In this document: positions 54,435-63,167 of the stretch, piece after piece
Numbering within the stretch: position 1 is the stretch's first letter
Layout of the letters: each line of letters begins with the position of its first letter
Source of the DNA: Sagittula sp. P11
GTDB taxonomy: Bacteria > Pseudomonadota > Alphaproteobacteria > Rhodobacterales > Rhodobacteraceae
Length of the DNA stretch: 64,000 nucleotides
Assembly (NCBI RefSeq): GCF_002814095.1
Contig: NZ_CP021913.1
Location: 3,134,001-3,198,000, forward strand
Direction: 5' to 3'
Position numbers and translations under genes: made by a program
The notes under the pieces: model-generated
Seen by the model: the letters and a program-made list of their open reading frames with translations, nothing else
Told to the model about the DNA's origin: nothing
The model's database searches: none

Positions 54435-55638
54435 GTCTGAGATCCAGTCCGATCCTTGGTTGACCATCGTCGGCGTGGGCGAGGATGCCGGCCTGACGCC
54501 CGCGGCCCTCGCCGCCATCGCTGGGGCAGAGGTGGTCATGGGCCCGCCCCGCCACCTCGCGCTGCTCGCTGAGGTTCTGGGCGAGACCCGCGCCGAGATC
54601 AAGCCCTGGCCGGTGCCCTTCGCCGATGGCGTCACCCAGTTGATGGCACTGGCGGGACGGCGCGTGGTGGCGCTGGTCTCCGGCGATCCCTTCTGGTTCG
54701 GCGCCGGATCAGTGCTGGCCGACAGACTTCCGCCGGGCGCGTGGCGGGCGATCCCGGGCGTCTCCGTCTTCTCGCTGGCGGCGGCGCGGCTCGGCTGGCG
54801 GCTGGAAGGCACGGTCTGCCTCGGCCTGCACGCCGCGCCGCTCACGCGGCTGGCGCTGCACCTCGCCCCGGGCCGCCGGCTGATCGTTACGCTGCGCGAC
54901 GGTGCGGCGGTGGGCGACCTTGCCGAATACCTGCGCGCGGCGGATTTCGGCGCGACGGTCATGCATGTGATGGAGGCGCTCGGCGGCCCCCGCGAACGGC
55001 TGCGCCGCGTGACGGCCGAGGCCTGCGCGCTGGACGACGTGGACCACCCGGTCTGCGTGGCGCTGGAACCGCTGGGCGAGCCGCTGCCGCTGGCGACCGG
55101 CCGGCCCGACAGCACTTTCGACAACGACGGCCAGATCACCAAGCGGCCTGTCCGTGCCCTGACGCTTTCGGCGCTGGCGCCGCGTCCCGGCGAACACCTC
55201 TGGGACATCGGCGGCGGCTCCGGCTCCATCGGGATCGAGTGGCTGATGTGCGATCCGCTGATGCGCGCCACGGCGGTCGAGGCCGACGCAGGCCGCGCCG
55301 CCCGCATCCGCAGCAACGCCGAGGGCCTCGGGCTGGACCGGCTTCAGGTGGTCGAAGGCCGCGCGCCCGAGGCGCTCGACGGTCTGCCCGCGCCCGATGC
55401 GGTCTTTGTCGGCGGCGGCCTCTCGCAGGCGCTGCTCGACCGGCTCGACGTGCTGGCCCCCGGCGCCCGCCTCGTCGCCAACGCGGTGACGCTGGAGTCC
55501 GAGGCGCTGCTGGCCCGCGCCCACGCCGCGCGCGGCGGCTCCCTCCTGCGCATCGAGCTGTCCGACGCCATGCCCCTCGGCACCCGCCGCGGCTGGAAAT
55601 CCGCCTACCCCATCGTGCAATGGAGCGTGACGCTATGA
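54433..55638 (+). CDS. cobL: Precorrin-6Y C5,15-methyltransferase (decarboxylating)
   Basis: 401 residues, a fusion of two methyltransferase domains. The N-terminal tetrapyrrole methylase has VGVGEDAGLTPAALAAI, VALVSGDPFWFGAGSVLAD and IPGVSVFSLAAARLGW. The C-terminal CbiT-like Rossmann domain has LWDIGGGSGSIGIEWL (~256-271). It methylates C5 and C15 and decarboxylates C12. Stop overlaps ATG 55635. Confidence 0.95.
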   Translation: MSEIQSDPWLTIVGVGEDAGLTPAALAAIAGAEVVMGPPRHLALLAEVLGETRAEIKPWPVPFADGVTQLMALAGRRVVALVSGDPFWFGAGSVLADRLPPGAWRAIPGVSVFSLAAARLGWRLEGTVCLGLHAAPLTRLALHLAPGRRLIVTLRDGAAVGDLAEYLRAADFGATVMHVMEALGGPRERLRRVTAEACALDDVDHPVCVALEPLGEPLPLATGRPDSTFDNDGQITKRPVRALTLSALAPRPGEHLWDIGGGSGSIGIEWLMCDPLMRATAVEADAGRAARIRSNAEGLGLDRLQVVEGRAPEALDGLPAPDAVFVGGGLSQALLDRLDVLAPGARLVANAVTLESEALLARAHAARGGSLLRIELSDAMPLGTRRGWKSAYPIVQWSVTL

Positions 55639-56027
55639 CCGCCGTCTACCCGCCACGCCCAGACGCCGTGCACGAAAGCCCGCCCCAGAAACAGCCCGCA
55701 CCCGCCGCCGTGCACAGCACAAGGGGGGTCATACTGTTGCAAAACTCCTCGACCGCCCAACTCGCTCGCGAGACCATGCTCCTGCGCTACAAGTCCCACA
55801 CGGACGACCGGCCTCACCAGCTGACGCCCAGACCCGTACCTGTGACTGGCCGCCCCGCTAGCCAGCCCATACCCCGGTGCTGCACGTCGCACACGGACGA
55901 CCAGCCCCGCCAACTGGCACCAAAGCGTGCCCACGCGACCGCACCCTGCATCCGCCAAATCCCGTTCCGGACGAGACCCCGGGCCGCGACAGCCGGACCC
56001 GCACAGCCAGGAAGGACCGCCCCATGA
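55635..56027 (+). CDS. Possible linker ORF between cobL and cobE with internal repeats
   Basis: 130 codons from ATG 55635 (overlapping the cobL stop, with TGGAGCG upstream) to TGA 56025-56027 (overlapping the cobE ATG). The product is Pro/Arg/Thr rich and unlike any family I know. [12 protein letters not shown] and [12 protein letters not shown] recur exactly 31 codons apart (DNA copies at 55794 and 55887). The base composition is less GC-biased at third positions than in the flanking cob genes. It could be a translated spacer or only an open frame by chance. Confidence 0.35.
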   Translation: MTAVYPPRPDAVHESPPQKQPAPAAVHSTRGVILLQNSSTAQLARETMLLRYKSHTDDRPHQLTPRPVPVTGRPASQPIPRCCTSHTDDQPRQLAPKRAHATAPCIRQIPFRTRPRAATAGPAQPGRTAP

Positions 56028-56386
56028 TCGTTGCCGGATTCGGATATCGCAGCGGGGCGACCCTCGACAGCCTGCGCGACGCCTACCGCCGCGCGCGGCT
56101 GGGACAGGAGGCCGACGTGCTCGCCACCGTCGAGGACAAGCTGCCTCTGCTCCACGATCTTGGGGCCGACATCCGCCGCCCCGCCGTCGGCATCTCCTCG
56201 AAGTTTATGCAGGTGCAGGAAACCGAAACCGTGTCCGAGATCGTGCTCGCCGCCCGCGGCGTCGGATCGGTGGCCGAGGCCGCCGCCCTCGCCGCCGCGG
56301 GCCCCGGCGCGCAGCTCCTCTCGACGCGCGTGGTGTCGGAGGACGGCCGCGCCACCTGCGCCTTCGCCATCGGAGAAGACGAATGA
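56024..56386 (+). CDS. cobE: CobE, cobalamin biosynthesis protein
   Basis: 120 residues from ATG 56024, preceded by [25 protein letters not shown] and [34 protein letters not shown] belong to the CobE/CbiG C-terminal domain family. Required for B12 synthesis in Pseudomonas denitrificans; exact reaction not established. Stop overlaps cobM (ATGA). Confidence 0.92.
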   Translation: MIVAGFGYRSGATLDSLRDAYRRARLGQEADVLATVEDKLPLLHDLGADIRRPAVGISSKFMQVQETETVSEIVLAARGVGSVAEAAALAAAGPGAQLLSTRVVSEDGRATCAFAIGEDE

Positions 56387-57180
56387 CCGTACACTTCATC
56401 GGCGCGGGCCCCGGCGCGCCCGACCTCCTGACCCTGCGCGGCCGCGACCTGATCGCCGCCTGCCCGGTCTGCCTCTACGCCGGCTCCCTCGTCCCCGAGG
56501 CCATCCTCGGCCATTGCCCCGAAGGCGCGCGCATCGTGAACACCGCGCCCATGGACCTCGACCGCATCATGGCCGAGATCGCCGCTGCCCATGCCGAGGG
56601 CCACGACATCGCGCGCCTCCACTCCGGCGACCTCTCCGTCTGGTCGGCCATGGGCGAACAGCTCCGCCGCCTGCGCGAGATGGGCATCCCCTACACCGTC
56701 ACCCCCGGCGTGCCGTCCTTTGCCGCCGCCGCAGCAGCGCTCGGTACCGAACTCACCCTGCCGGGCCTCGCCCAGTCGGTCGTCCTGACCCGCACGCCCG
56801 GGCGCGCCTCCTCCATGCCGGAGGGCGAGACGCTCACCAACTTCGCCCGCACCGGCGCGACTCTGGCCATCCACCTCTCGATCCAGAACCTCGACACCGT
56901 GACCGCCGACCTGATCCCGGCCTACGGGCCCGACTGCCCGGTGGCCGTCGTCTTCCGCGCAAGCTGGCCCGACCAGCGGATCATCCGCGGCACGCTCGCC
57001 GACATCTCCGGCCGCATGGACGGCGACATCACCCGCACCGCGCTGATCCTCGCAGGCCCCGCGCTCGCCGCCGAGGGCTTCGACGAAAGCTGTCTCTACG
57101 CCGTCGACTACGACCGCCGTTACCGCCCGCAAAGCGCCGAGAGCCCCTGGGCCGGATGGCGTCCGGAGGACGAGGCATGA
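56383..57180 (+). CDS. cobM: Precorrin-4 C11-methyltransferase
   Basis: 265 residues. Motifs: [76 protein letters not shown] and [16 protein letters not shown]-coupled on both sides. Confidence 0.95.
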   Translation: MTVHFIGAGPGAPDLLTLRGRDLIAACPVCLYAGSLVPEAILGHCPEGARIVNTAPMDLDRIMAEIAAAHAEGHDIARLHSGDLSVWSAMGEQLRRLREMGIPYTVTPGVPSFAAAAAALGTELTLPGLAQSVVLTRTPGRASSMPEGETLTNFARTGATLAIHLSIQNLDTVTADLIPAYGPDCPVAVVFRASWPDQRIIRGTLADISGRMDGDITRTALILAGPALAAEGFDESCLYAVDYDRRYRPQSAESPWAGWRPEDEA

Positions 57181-58490
57181 AGGGTGTCCTCGTCTCCGCG
57201 CCGTCCTCCGGCACCGGCAAGACCACCGTCATGCTGGGCCTCCTCCGGGCGCTGGCCGACGACGGCGTGAAGGTCCAGCCGTTCAAGTCCGGCCCCGACT
57301 ACATCGACCCGGCCTTCCACCGCGCCGCCAGCGGGCGCTATTCCTTCAACCTCGACACATGGGCGATGGACGCGGCGCTTCTGGACGCGCTCGCCAGCGA
57401 GGCGGCAGAGGCCGACTTCTGCATCGCCGAAGGCTCCATGGGCCTTTACGACGGCGTCGCGACCGAGGGGCAGTCGGGCTTCGGCTCCTCCGCCGAAACC
57501 GCGCGCCGCTTCGGCTGGCCGGTGGTGCTGGTGCTCGACGTGGGCGGGCAGGCGCAGTCGGCGGCGGCCACGGCGCTGGGGTTCGCCACCTACATGCCGG
57601 ACCTGCCCTTCGCGGGCGTGATCCTGAACCGCGTGGCCTCGCCGCGCCACGAAAGGCTGACCCGGCTGGGGATGGAGCGTGCGGGCCTGAACGTGCTGGG
57701 CGTGCTGCCTCGGCGCGGCGACCTGACGCTGCCGGAGCGCCACCTCGGGCTGGTGCAGGCGGTCGAACATCCCGACCTCGACGCCGCCATCGCGGGCTAT
57801 GCCGACTTCCTGCGCGAACACGTGGACCTCAAGGCAATCGTCGCGGCAGGCCGGGGCGAATCCCGCCCCACGGGGCCGATGCGCCTGCCGCCGCCGCCCG
57901 CGCAACGCATCGCGCTTGCGCAGGACGCGGCCTTCTCCTTCACCTATCCGCACATCCTCAAGGGCTGGCGCGAGGCCGGGGCAGAGATCCTGCCGTTCTC
58001 GCCCCTTGCGGACGAGACCCCGGCACAGGACGCCGACCTCGTCTGGCTGCCCGGGGGCTACCCGGAGCTGCACGCAGGCCGCCTTGCCGCCGCCGACCGC
58101 TTCCGCACGGCGCTTTGCCGCCACGCCGAAACCCGGCCCGTGCACGGCGAATGCGGCGGCTACATGGCGCTTGGCGCGGCGCTGACCGACAAGGACGGCG
58201 TCACCCACCGGATGGCGGGCCTTCTGGGCCTCGTCACCTCCTACGAGAAGCGCAAGTTCCACCTCGGCTACCGCCGCGCCGTGCTGCAGGCGGCCATGCC
58301 CGGCTTCACCCCCGGCATGGCGCTGCGCGGGCATGAATTCCACTATTCCACCATCCTCGAACAGCCCGACGCGCCGCTGGCGCAGGTCTTCGACGCGGAT
58401 GGCAACCCGGTGGTGGAAACCGGCTCCGTCCGGGGCCACGTGTCGGGGACGTTCTTCCACCTCATCACCGGCGAAGGGGGCATGGCATGA
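57177..58490 (+). CDS. cobB: Hydrogenobyrinate/cobyrinate a,c-diamide synthase
   Basis: 437 residues. N-terminal ATPase domain: [20 protein letters not shown] (P-loop ~9-16), [22 protein letters not shown]-terminal glutamine amidotransferase: Cys in [12 protein letters not shown] (~325) and a distal His in HEFHYSTI. It amidates the a and c side chains before cobalt insertion. ATGA-coupled to cobM and cobA. Confidence 0.95.
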   Translation: MKGVLVSAPSSGTGKTTVMLGLLRALADDGVKVQPFKSGPDYIDPAFHRAASGRYSFNLDTWAMDAALLDALASEAAEADFCIAEGSMGLYDGVATEGQSGFGSSAETARRFGWPVVLVLDVGGQAQSAAATALGFATYMPDLPFAGVILNRVASPRHERLTRLGMERAGLNVLGVLPRRGDLTLPERHLGLVQAVEHPDLDAAIAGYADFLREHVDLKAIVAAGRGESRPTGPMRLPPPPAQRIALAQDAAFSFTYPHILKGWREAGAEILPFSPLADETPAQDADLVWLPGGYPELHAGRLAAADRFRTALCRHAETRPVHGECGGYMALGAALTDKDGVTHRMAGLLGLVTSYEKRKFHLGYRRAVLQAAMPGFTPGMALRGHEFHYSTILEQPDAPLAQVFDADGNPVVETGSVRGHVSGTFFHLITGEGGMA

Positions 58491-59206
58491 CCGGCTTTGT
58501 CAGTTTCGTGGGCTCCGGTCCCGGCGATCCGGAGCTTCTGACCCTGAAGGCCGTGGACCGCCTGAAACGGGCCGACGCGGTGCTGTTCGACGACCTCTCC
58601 TCCGGTCCGATCCTCGGACATGCGCGGCAGGGGGCGGACCTCGTGGGCGTGGGCAAGCGCGCCGGGCGCCCCTCGCCGAAACAGGACCATGTCTCTCGCC
58701 TGCTGGTGGACTACGCCCTGACCGGCCAGCGAATCGTGCGGCTCAAATCCGGCGACAGCGGTATCTTCGGCCGGCTGGAGGAAGAGCTGACAGCCCTCAA
58801 GGCGGCGGGCATCCCGTACGAGATCATCCCCGGTGTGCCCTCAGCCGTGGCGGCGGCCGCGGCGGCGGGCATCCCGCTGACCCGGCGCCTGACCGCACGG
58901 CGGGTGCAGTTCGTCACCGGCCACGACGTGTCCGGCGCGCTGCCCGAGGACCTGAACCTCGACGCGCTGGCCGATCCGCTGGCCTCCACGGTGATCTTCA
59001 TGGGCAAGGGCACCTTCCCGCGCCTGTTTGCCATGCTCGAAGCGCGCGGCCTCCCGGCCTCCACCGCCGCGATCCTCGCCGAAGAAGTGAGCGGCCCGGG
59101 CCAGACCATCACCCGCACGACCGTGGGCGCCCTGGCCGAACAACTGGCCGCCGAGAAGGGCACCAAGGCCGCCCTGATCCTCTACGGCTCCCTTGCGGAG
59201 GCCTGA
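58487..59206 (+). CDS. cobA: Uroporphyrinogen-III C-methyltransferase
   Basis: 239 residues. SUMT motifs: VGSGPGDPELLTLKAVDRL, DAVLFDDLSSGPIL, IVRLKSGDSGIFGRLEEEL, IPGVPSAVAAAAAAGIPLTRR. It makes precorrin-2, the first committed step of corrin and sirohaem synthesis. Unlike the upstream genes its stop (TGA 59204) is not overlapped by a start; a 430-base region with short ORFs follows before cobF. Confidence 0.96.
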   Translation: MTGFVSFVGSGPGDPELLTLKAVDRLKRADAVLFDDLSSGPILGHARQGADLVGVGKRAGRPSPKQDHVSRLLVDYALTGQRIVRLKSGDSGIFGRLEEELTALKAAGIPYEIIPGVPSAVAAAAAAGIPLTRRLTARRVQFVTGHDVSGALPEDLNLDALADPLASTVIFMGKGTFPRLFAMLEARGLPASTAAILAEEVSGPGQTITRTTVGALAEQLAAEKGTKAALILYGSLAEA

Positions 59207-59301
59207 GGGGTGCGCGGGCGGTCGGGTCTTTGTGGCGTCCGGATGGGGCGGGTTGCGGGTGCTGTCTGTCGTGCCGCCCATGCAGAGGGGCTTGAACGGT
59301 G

Positions 59302-59415
59302 ATGGAGCACGCCGCTCCTCCGCAAGCCGACGCGCCCGCTCTCGTCCGTCCGATCCGGGCCTGTCAGGCGTGCCACGCCTTGTCCTTCGCGTGTATCCAA
59401 GAGGCCGACCGATGA
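59302..59415 (+). CDS. Small ORF 1 of a tandem trio before cobF (37 aa)
   Basis: ATG 59302, with GAGGGG ten bases upstream, overlaps a preceding TGA (TGATG) that ends an even shorter frame from ATG 59243. It ends at TGA 59413-59415 overlapping the ATG of the next small ORF. The product has four Cys (a CQAC pair) and ends EADR. It aligns weakly with the next two ORFs (shared His near position 4, Gln23, Ala27 and the final DR). Confidence 0.4.
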   Translation: MEHAAPPQADAPALVRPIRACQACHALSFACIQEADR

Positions 59416-59528
59416 GAGACCACACGACCCACGCCGACGCCCTGACAACCTCCCGCGTTCACCGTGCCGTGGCAACGCAGGCGGAAGGCGCTTGTCTTGG
59501 AACGTCTTCCGAAAGGTCCGACCGATGA
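59412..59528 (+). CDS. Small ORF 2 of a tandem trio before cobF (38 aa)
   Basis: ATG 59412, preceded by AAGAGG at 7-base spacing, to a TGA overlapping ATG 59525. Its peptide aligns without gaps with ORF 3 over all 38 residues. Fourteen positions are identical: Met1, His4, Thr6, Asp9, Thr12, Ser14, Arg18, Ala19, Gln23, Ala27, Cys28, Glu34, Arg35, Arg38. The DNA around each start (CCGACCGATGA) is also repeated. It looks like a duplicated translated unit. Confidence 0.5.
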   Translation: MRDHTTHADALTTSRVHRAVATQAEGACLGTSSERSDR

Positions 59529-59641
59529 CCAACCACGCGACAGGCGTGGACGGCGCGACAGCCTCCGTCCACCTTAGAGCCATGGACCGGCAGGTGACGA
59601 GCGCCTGCTGGGTCAAACCCTTGGAAAGGACCGAACGATGA
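59525..59641 (+). CDS. Small ORF 3 of a tandem trio before cobF (38 aa)
   Basis: ATG 59525, preceded by AAAGG, to a TGA at 59639-59641 overlapping the cobF ATG (59638). Same length as ORF 2 and 14 of 38 residues identical. No signal peptide or membrane segment; a single Cys28 is conserved. Possibly only a coupling device that feeds ribosomes to cobF, or a small protein family of its own. Confidence 0.5.
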   Translation: MTNHATGVDGATASVHLRAMDRQVTSACWVKPLERTER

Positions 59642-60363
59642 TCGAACGTGTGGTCCTTGTGGGCATCGGGACGGGCAGTCTCGGCCACCTGACGCTGGAC
59701 GGGCAGGCGGCGCTGCGGGCGGCGGACGTGATCCTCGTGCCCCGCAAGGCCGAGAAGGACGACCTCGCCGAGATCCGCCTGCGCCTGCTGGAACAGGCCG
59801 GCGTCGCGGCCCGGGTCGCCTTCTTCGACTATCCCGTCCGGGACGAAACCTTGCCATACCTCGAACGCGTCGAACGCTGGCATGACGAAATCGCAACCCG
59901 CTGGTCCGCCGCCGCCGGAGAGGCCGCCGAAGTAGCCCTCCTGGTCTGGGGCGACCCCTCCTTCTACGACAGCACGATGCGCATCGCGTCCCGGCTGGTG
60001 TCCGCGGGTGCGGTGCGGGTGGTGCCCGGGATCACGGCGGTGCAGGCCCTTACGGCGGCGCATGGGGTGCCTTTGAACACGGTGAACGGGCGGATCCTGG
60101 TCACCACGGGCCGGCGGCTGAGGGACGGGGGATGGCCCGAGGGGGCGGAGAGCGTGGTGGTGGTGCTGGACGGGGAGTGCTCGTTCAGGGGGCTGACTGG
60201 ACTGGGGCTGGAGATCTGGTGGGGGGCGTTCCTGGGGATGCCCGAGGAGATCCTGCTGAGCGGGCCGCTGGACGAGGTTTCGCCGCGGATCGTGGAGGTC
60301 CGGGAGGCGGCGCGGGGGCGGCACGGGTGGGTGATGGACACCTACCTGATGCGGAAATCCTGA
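59638..60363 (+). CDS. cobF: Precorrin-6A synthase (deacetylating)
   Basis: 241 residues from ATG 59638, with GGAAAGGA upstream. Tetrapyrrole methylase fold: VVLVGIGTGSLGHLTLDGQAAL, ADVILVPRKAEKDDLAEIR, LLVWGDPSFYDSTMRIASRL and VVPGITAVQALTAAHGVPLNTV. It methylates C1 and releases the acetyl group, the step specific to the aerobic pathway. Last gene of the cob block, followed by a hairpin repeat. Confidence 0.95.
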   Translation: MIERVVLVGIGTGSLGHLTLDGQAALRAADVILVPRKAEKDDLAEIRLRLLEQAGVAARVAFFDYPVRDETLPYLERVERWHDEIATRWSAAAGEAAEVALLVWGDPSFYDSTMRIASRLVSAGAVRVVPGITAVQALTAAHGVPLNTVNGRILVTTGRRLRDGGWPEGAESVVVVLDGECSFRGLTGLGLEIWWGAFLGMPEEILLSGPLDEVSPRIVEVREAARGRHGWVMDTYLMRKS

Positions 60364-60391
60364 GGGGTGGGGCCCCGTCCGGAGGCTCCGC

Positions 60392-60433
60392 AGGTTTCGC
60401 GGCGAAACCTTCTTTTGTTAACAATGGGTTAAT
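60392..60433. repeat. Hairpin plus AT-box repeat after cobF
   Basis: AGGTTTCGCGGCGAAACCT stem, then TCTTTTGTTAACAATGGGTTAAT. It is nearly identical to the element after phnK (3742-3785), differing at a few positions. Here it follows the last gene of the cob block and may mark the 3' end of the transcript. Confidence 0.8.
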
Positions 60434-60591
60434 GTGTTGGGTTTGGGGTGTTGGTCATGATTGTCGCTTTGGTATTTGAAAGTAAGATCAATGCCGGTCG
60501 AAAGTCGGAAACGGCCCTCTGCGGACATTGACTGTTCTCCGGCCACGCCGCAGTGCGGCCCGTTAGACCGGACATTCGCTGCCGGCGCACA

Positions 60592-61260
60592 CTAGCCGGT
60601 GAGTATGTGCCGTAGGACAGCCTGAGCGATGTCCAAGCTTGGAACTGCCAGCATGGCATATCCCAGAACTCCAAGCGTCAAGGAACATATTCGTGCGGGC
60701 TTATAGGTGTGCATCATACCAACCCACCATTCTCTGGCGAGAAAACCAATGTAGTCGCCATGCTTCGAGAACATCTGGGTTCTGCTATCTGGCCTAAAAC
60801 CTGCAACCACGGGCTTCTTGGTACGTTTTTTACCCAACACCATCCAAAATGCTTCTGTACGTTCGACCCACGATTCAGAATGAACCCGCTCTTCAATTTG
60901 GGCGAGCTCGTAGACACTGTATCTCTGCCTTACTAATTCAGAATACTCGAGGTCGTTCTTGGCGGCTTCCAATATTTCCGGGCGGAACAATCTGTAGATC
61001 AAGAATGAGCATAGCACTAATAGGCTGCCGAAAAATACAAATCGAAGCTTGGACAGGCCGTCCAATAGAAAGGAAGATCTCTCAGCTCCACCAACACCTG
61101 CTAGTGCATTGAAAGAAAGCATCCCAGCGATTTCATCGTTAAACAGGATCAGGTAACCGGCTATTGGTATCAGCCCCACGACCCGCGTGAAGTCATTATT
61201 TGCCACACTCTTCACGGTCTCCCAACGCACAACCTTCCAATCTGTAGGCGATTTCAACAA
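60592..61260 (-). CDS. Hypothetical membrane protein
   Basis: 222 residues if it starts at TTG 61260, six bases after GGAGGT; the frame extends farther to a GTG at 61314 without a ribosome site. Three hydrophobic segments: VVGLIPIAGYLILF near the N-terminus, FVFFGSLLVLCSFLIYRLF in the middle and ICSLTLGVLGYAMLAVPSL near the C-terminus. A charged loop of ~90 residues lies between the second and third. Codon use is much less GC-biased than in the cob genes. Family not recognised. Confidence 0.65.
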   Translation of the reverse strand: MLKSPTDWKVVRWETVKSVANNDFTRVVGLIPIAGYLILFNDEIAGMLSFNALAGVGGAERSSFLLDGLSKLRFVFFGSLLVLCSFLIYRLFRPEILEAAKNDLEYSELVRQRYSVYELAQIEERVHSESWVERTEAFWMVLGKKRTKKPVVAGFRPDSRTQMFSKHGDYIGFLAREWWVGMMHTYKPARICSLTLGVLGYAMLAVPSLDIAQAVLRHILTG

Positions 61261-61450
61261 TAAAGCACCTCCGAAAATTCGGTCCACGTTACAATCTCTT
61301 GCGCAAAGCGCCACCCCAAACGGGCCCCACCCTCCGTGGGGATTCGAGCTAGGCGCCAGACTTGACCGCTCCCGGCCCAGAGGCGACCTTCACCCTGCAG
61401 AGCGTCACTGCAGTGCAGCTTACCCAAAGCCGCCATTCATCAAATTGAAC

Positions 61451-62029
61451 TCAGCCATCGCCGCGAAACGGTTTTGGCGGTGCAACTGTATTTAGCATGC
61501 ACCCTGCGACATATCTGTAAATCTTTTGAAAGGTGCTCTGCCCCAAGATATGTTCGGAGCACTTCGCGCGCTCCAGAACACTGTCCGTGAAGGGTGGCGC
61601 GACGAGCTCAACATAAGGCACGCCTTCAGCTTCAAACAATCGAGCATAAGCAGGACCACTAAAAGCAAGACTTAAATCTTCAGCTCGCTGATCGGAAGCA
61701 TCTGCAAGATAACTATTGGAAAGAGACTCCCAATTCACCAAGAATACAGGTGCGCCCAAACTTTCAACCAAATCAACTGCAATTTTATCGTTGTACATTT
61801 CTATCGATGCATCTGCAAAAATGCCCCTATGCAAGTCAAATGACACGTAAATAACTGATCTATTGTTGACCTCAAAGAAATCCAAGGGGTTCTCAACTTC
61901 AAAATCCCCCAAATCAATCGAGGGAAGACTTCTGTTGGCTGTAGTTACCTCGAAAACAAAAACTAAAGCCGTGACAACGCCGACAACTTCAACAAGGCGA
62001 CGCAGTGCTTTAGAAAAATACTCAACCAT
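61451..62029 (-). CDS. Hypothetical membrane-anchored protein
   Basis: 192 residues. One N-terminal membrane helix (~12-28: VEVVGVVTALVFVFEV) followed by a soluble domain containing VIYVSFDLHRGIFADASIEMYNDKIAVDL and APVFLVNWESLSN. Orientation suggests an exported domain held by an uncleaved anchor. Low GC for this genome. Family not recognised; same strand as its two neighbours but with gaps of about 200 bases. Confidence 0.65.
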   Translation of the reverse strand: MVEYFSKALRRLVEVVGVVTALVFVFEVTTANRSLPSIDLGDFEVENPLDFFEVNNRSVIYVSFDLHRGIFADASIEMYNDKIAVDLVESLGAPVFLVNWESLSNSYLADASDQRAEDLSLAFSGPAYARLFEAEGVPYVELVAPPFTDSVLERAKCSEHILGQSTFQKIYRYVAGCMLNTVAPPKPFRGDG

Positions 62030-62247
62030 CTATAATTTCTCCCGGGGCAGTGGTTTCGTCGGCAGTGTCTCGCTTCGGCCCTCACCTGCCCTTCATGGGA
62101 CTGGTTATCGTTGCGGGCAGCTTCCTCAATCTGGCCATTTTTTCTGCTTTTCTTTCGCGGTTGGCAGGTGGAGGCAATCGAAGAATTGCCCGAAGCCACC
62201 CAAAAATCGCTCATGCAGCAAGTAGAGTGGAAGCGAAATCGCTTCGA

Positions 62248-62961
62248 TTAGAAGGGGATTTCGTCGTCTAAGTCTCGCCCGCTGCCATATCCCCCGTCAG
62301 GCTTGGGCAGCTCTTTTCGGGGCGGTTCGATCTTCTTGGTTTCTGGTGGCTTGGGCAACTTTGGCTCAGCCTCTTTGGCATCATCCAAAAGGCCCATAAT
62401 CTTCTCAAACCAAGGCCACCAAGGGCGGGCGCCCTCGCGCTCAACGTCCGCACTCAATCCTGCCAGTGACCGCGCTAAGTCCGCGAAACGCTCAAAGCGG
62501 GTGCGTGCCTTGCTTACCTCTTGGGCGAGTTTCGCCAAGATGTCATAGAGCTTTTCTTTCTTTGCGTCCGGTGCAGTAGACGATTCAACTTCACCACGGA
62601 TTTTTTCAATGAAGTGGTGAATCTTGGTCTTTTGCGCTTCTGTCAAACCCACGCTCATGGCGCTTCGGTTTCGAGAATTTGCAATGCGCATCTGGACAAT
62701 CACGTTGTCCACAGCACGCAAAAATTCATCGAAATTTTCGCTGTGCTCGTCGGTATCGCGAGTATTTACCGAAAAACCGGAAAGCGCATCTATTTCTAAA
62801 GCGGTCGCGGCAGCGAGCGTCTTGTTCATGTAATCGGCAGTTTCATAAGCCCAATTAGATTTTTGGTCTTCTTGGGCATTATGTAGTTGTTGTCGAAATT
62901 CGCGTTCCAGCTGAAGAAAAGCCACATGATTGTCTTCAGAGATTTCTTCGTATGGGTCCAT
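62248..62961 (-). CDS. Hypothetical soluble protein with SSB-like C-terminal tail
   Basis: 237 residues, no membrane segment. Helical, charged N-terminal three quarters (HVAFLQLEREFRQQL, KKEKLYDILAKLAQEVSKARTR). Then a Pro/Lys-rich linker (~190-222) leads to the extreme C-terminus GRDLDDEIPF. An acidic tip ending DDEIPF after a flexible linker is the hallmark of bacterial single-strand DNA-binding protein, where it recruits repair and replication enzymes. No OB fold is visible, so it is not SSB itself. Function unknown; lies in a lower-GC patch. Confidence 0.7.
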   Translation of the reverse strand: MDPYEEISEDNHVAFLQLEREFRQQLHNAQEDQKSNWAYETADYMNKTLAAATALEIDALSGFSVNTRDTDEHSENFDEFLRAVDNVIVQMRIANSRNRSAMSVGLTEAQKTKIHHFIEKIRGEVESSTAPDAKKEKLYDILAKLAQEVSKARTRFERFADLARSLAGLSADVEREGARPWWPWFEKIMGLLDDAKEAEPKLPKPPETKKIEPPRKELPKPDGGYGSGRDLDDEIPF

Positions 62962-63059
62962 CTACTGCCCCTCAAGCCATTTACTTTTCGCCACGGTAGC
63001 GCGGCGCTTAGGCATTGTCACCGCCTGAACGTCTTCCGCGTGGCGCACACCGTTCCACC

Positions 63060-63167
63060 GTGCGGCGGGTTGGGATCGTTTCGCTGAACTTTGCGAACCT
63101 CATTCTCTGCGCATTACTGACGTTGGGGGTTGGTGCAGCGTGGCTGGGCATTGAGCCTGTGCTCTGA
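63060..63167 (+). CDS. Possible small membrane peptide (35 aa)
   Basis: GTG 63060 to TGA 63165. The peptide has a basic start (RR) and one convincing hydrophobic helix: NFANLILCALLTLGVGAAWL. There is no good ribosome site. It could be a real small protein or the tail of a decayed gene. It is listed only because hydrophobic periodicity this clear is unusual for random frames in this region. Confidence 0.25.
   Translation: MRRVGIVSLNFANLILCALLTLGVGAAWLGIEPVL

Noticed and set aside
62095-62271. Plus-strand frame with a hydrophobic stretch (MGLVIVAGSFLNLAIFSAF)
   Set aside because: No ribosome site, and it runs into the antisense 3' end of the SSB-tail gene. Weaker than the frame at 63060 and not listed as a gene.
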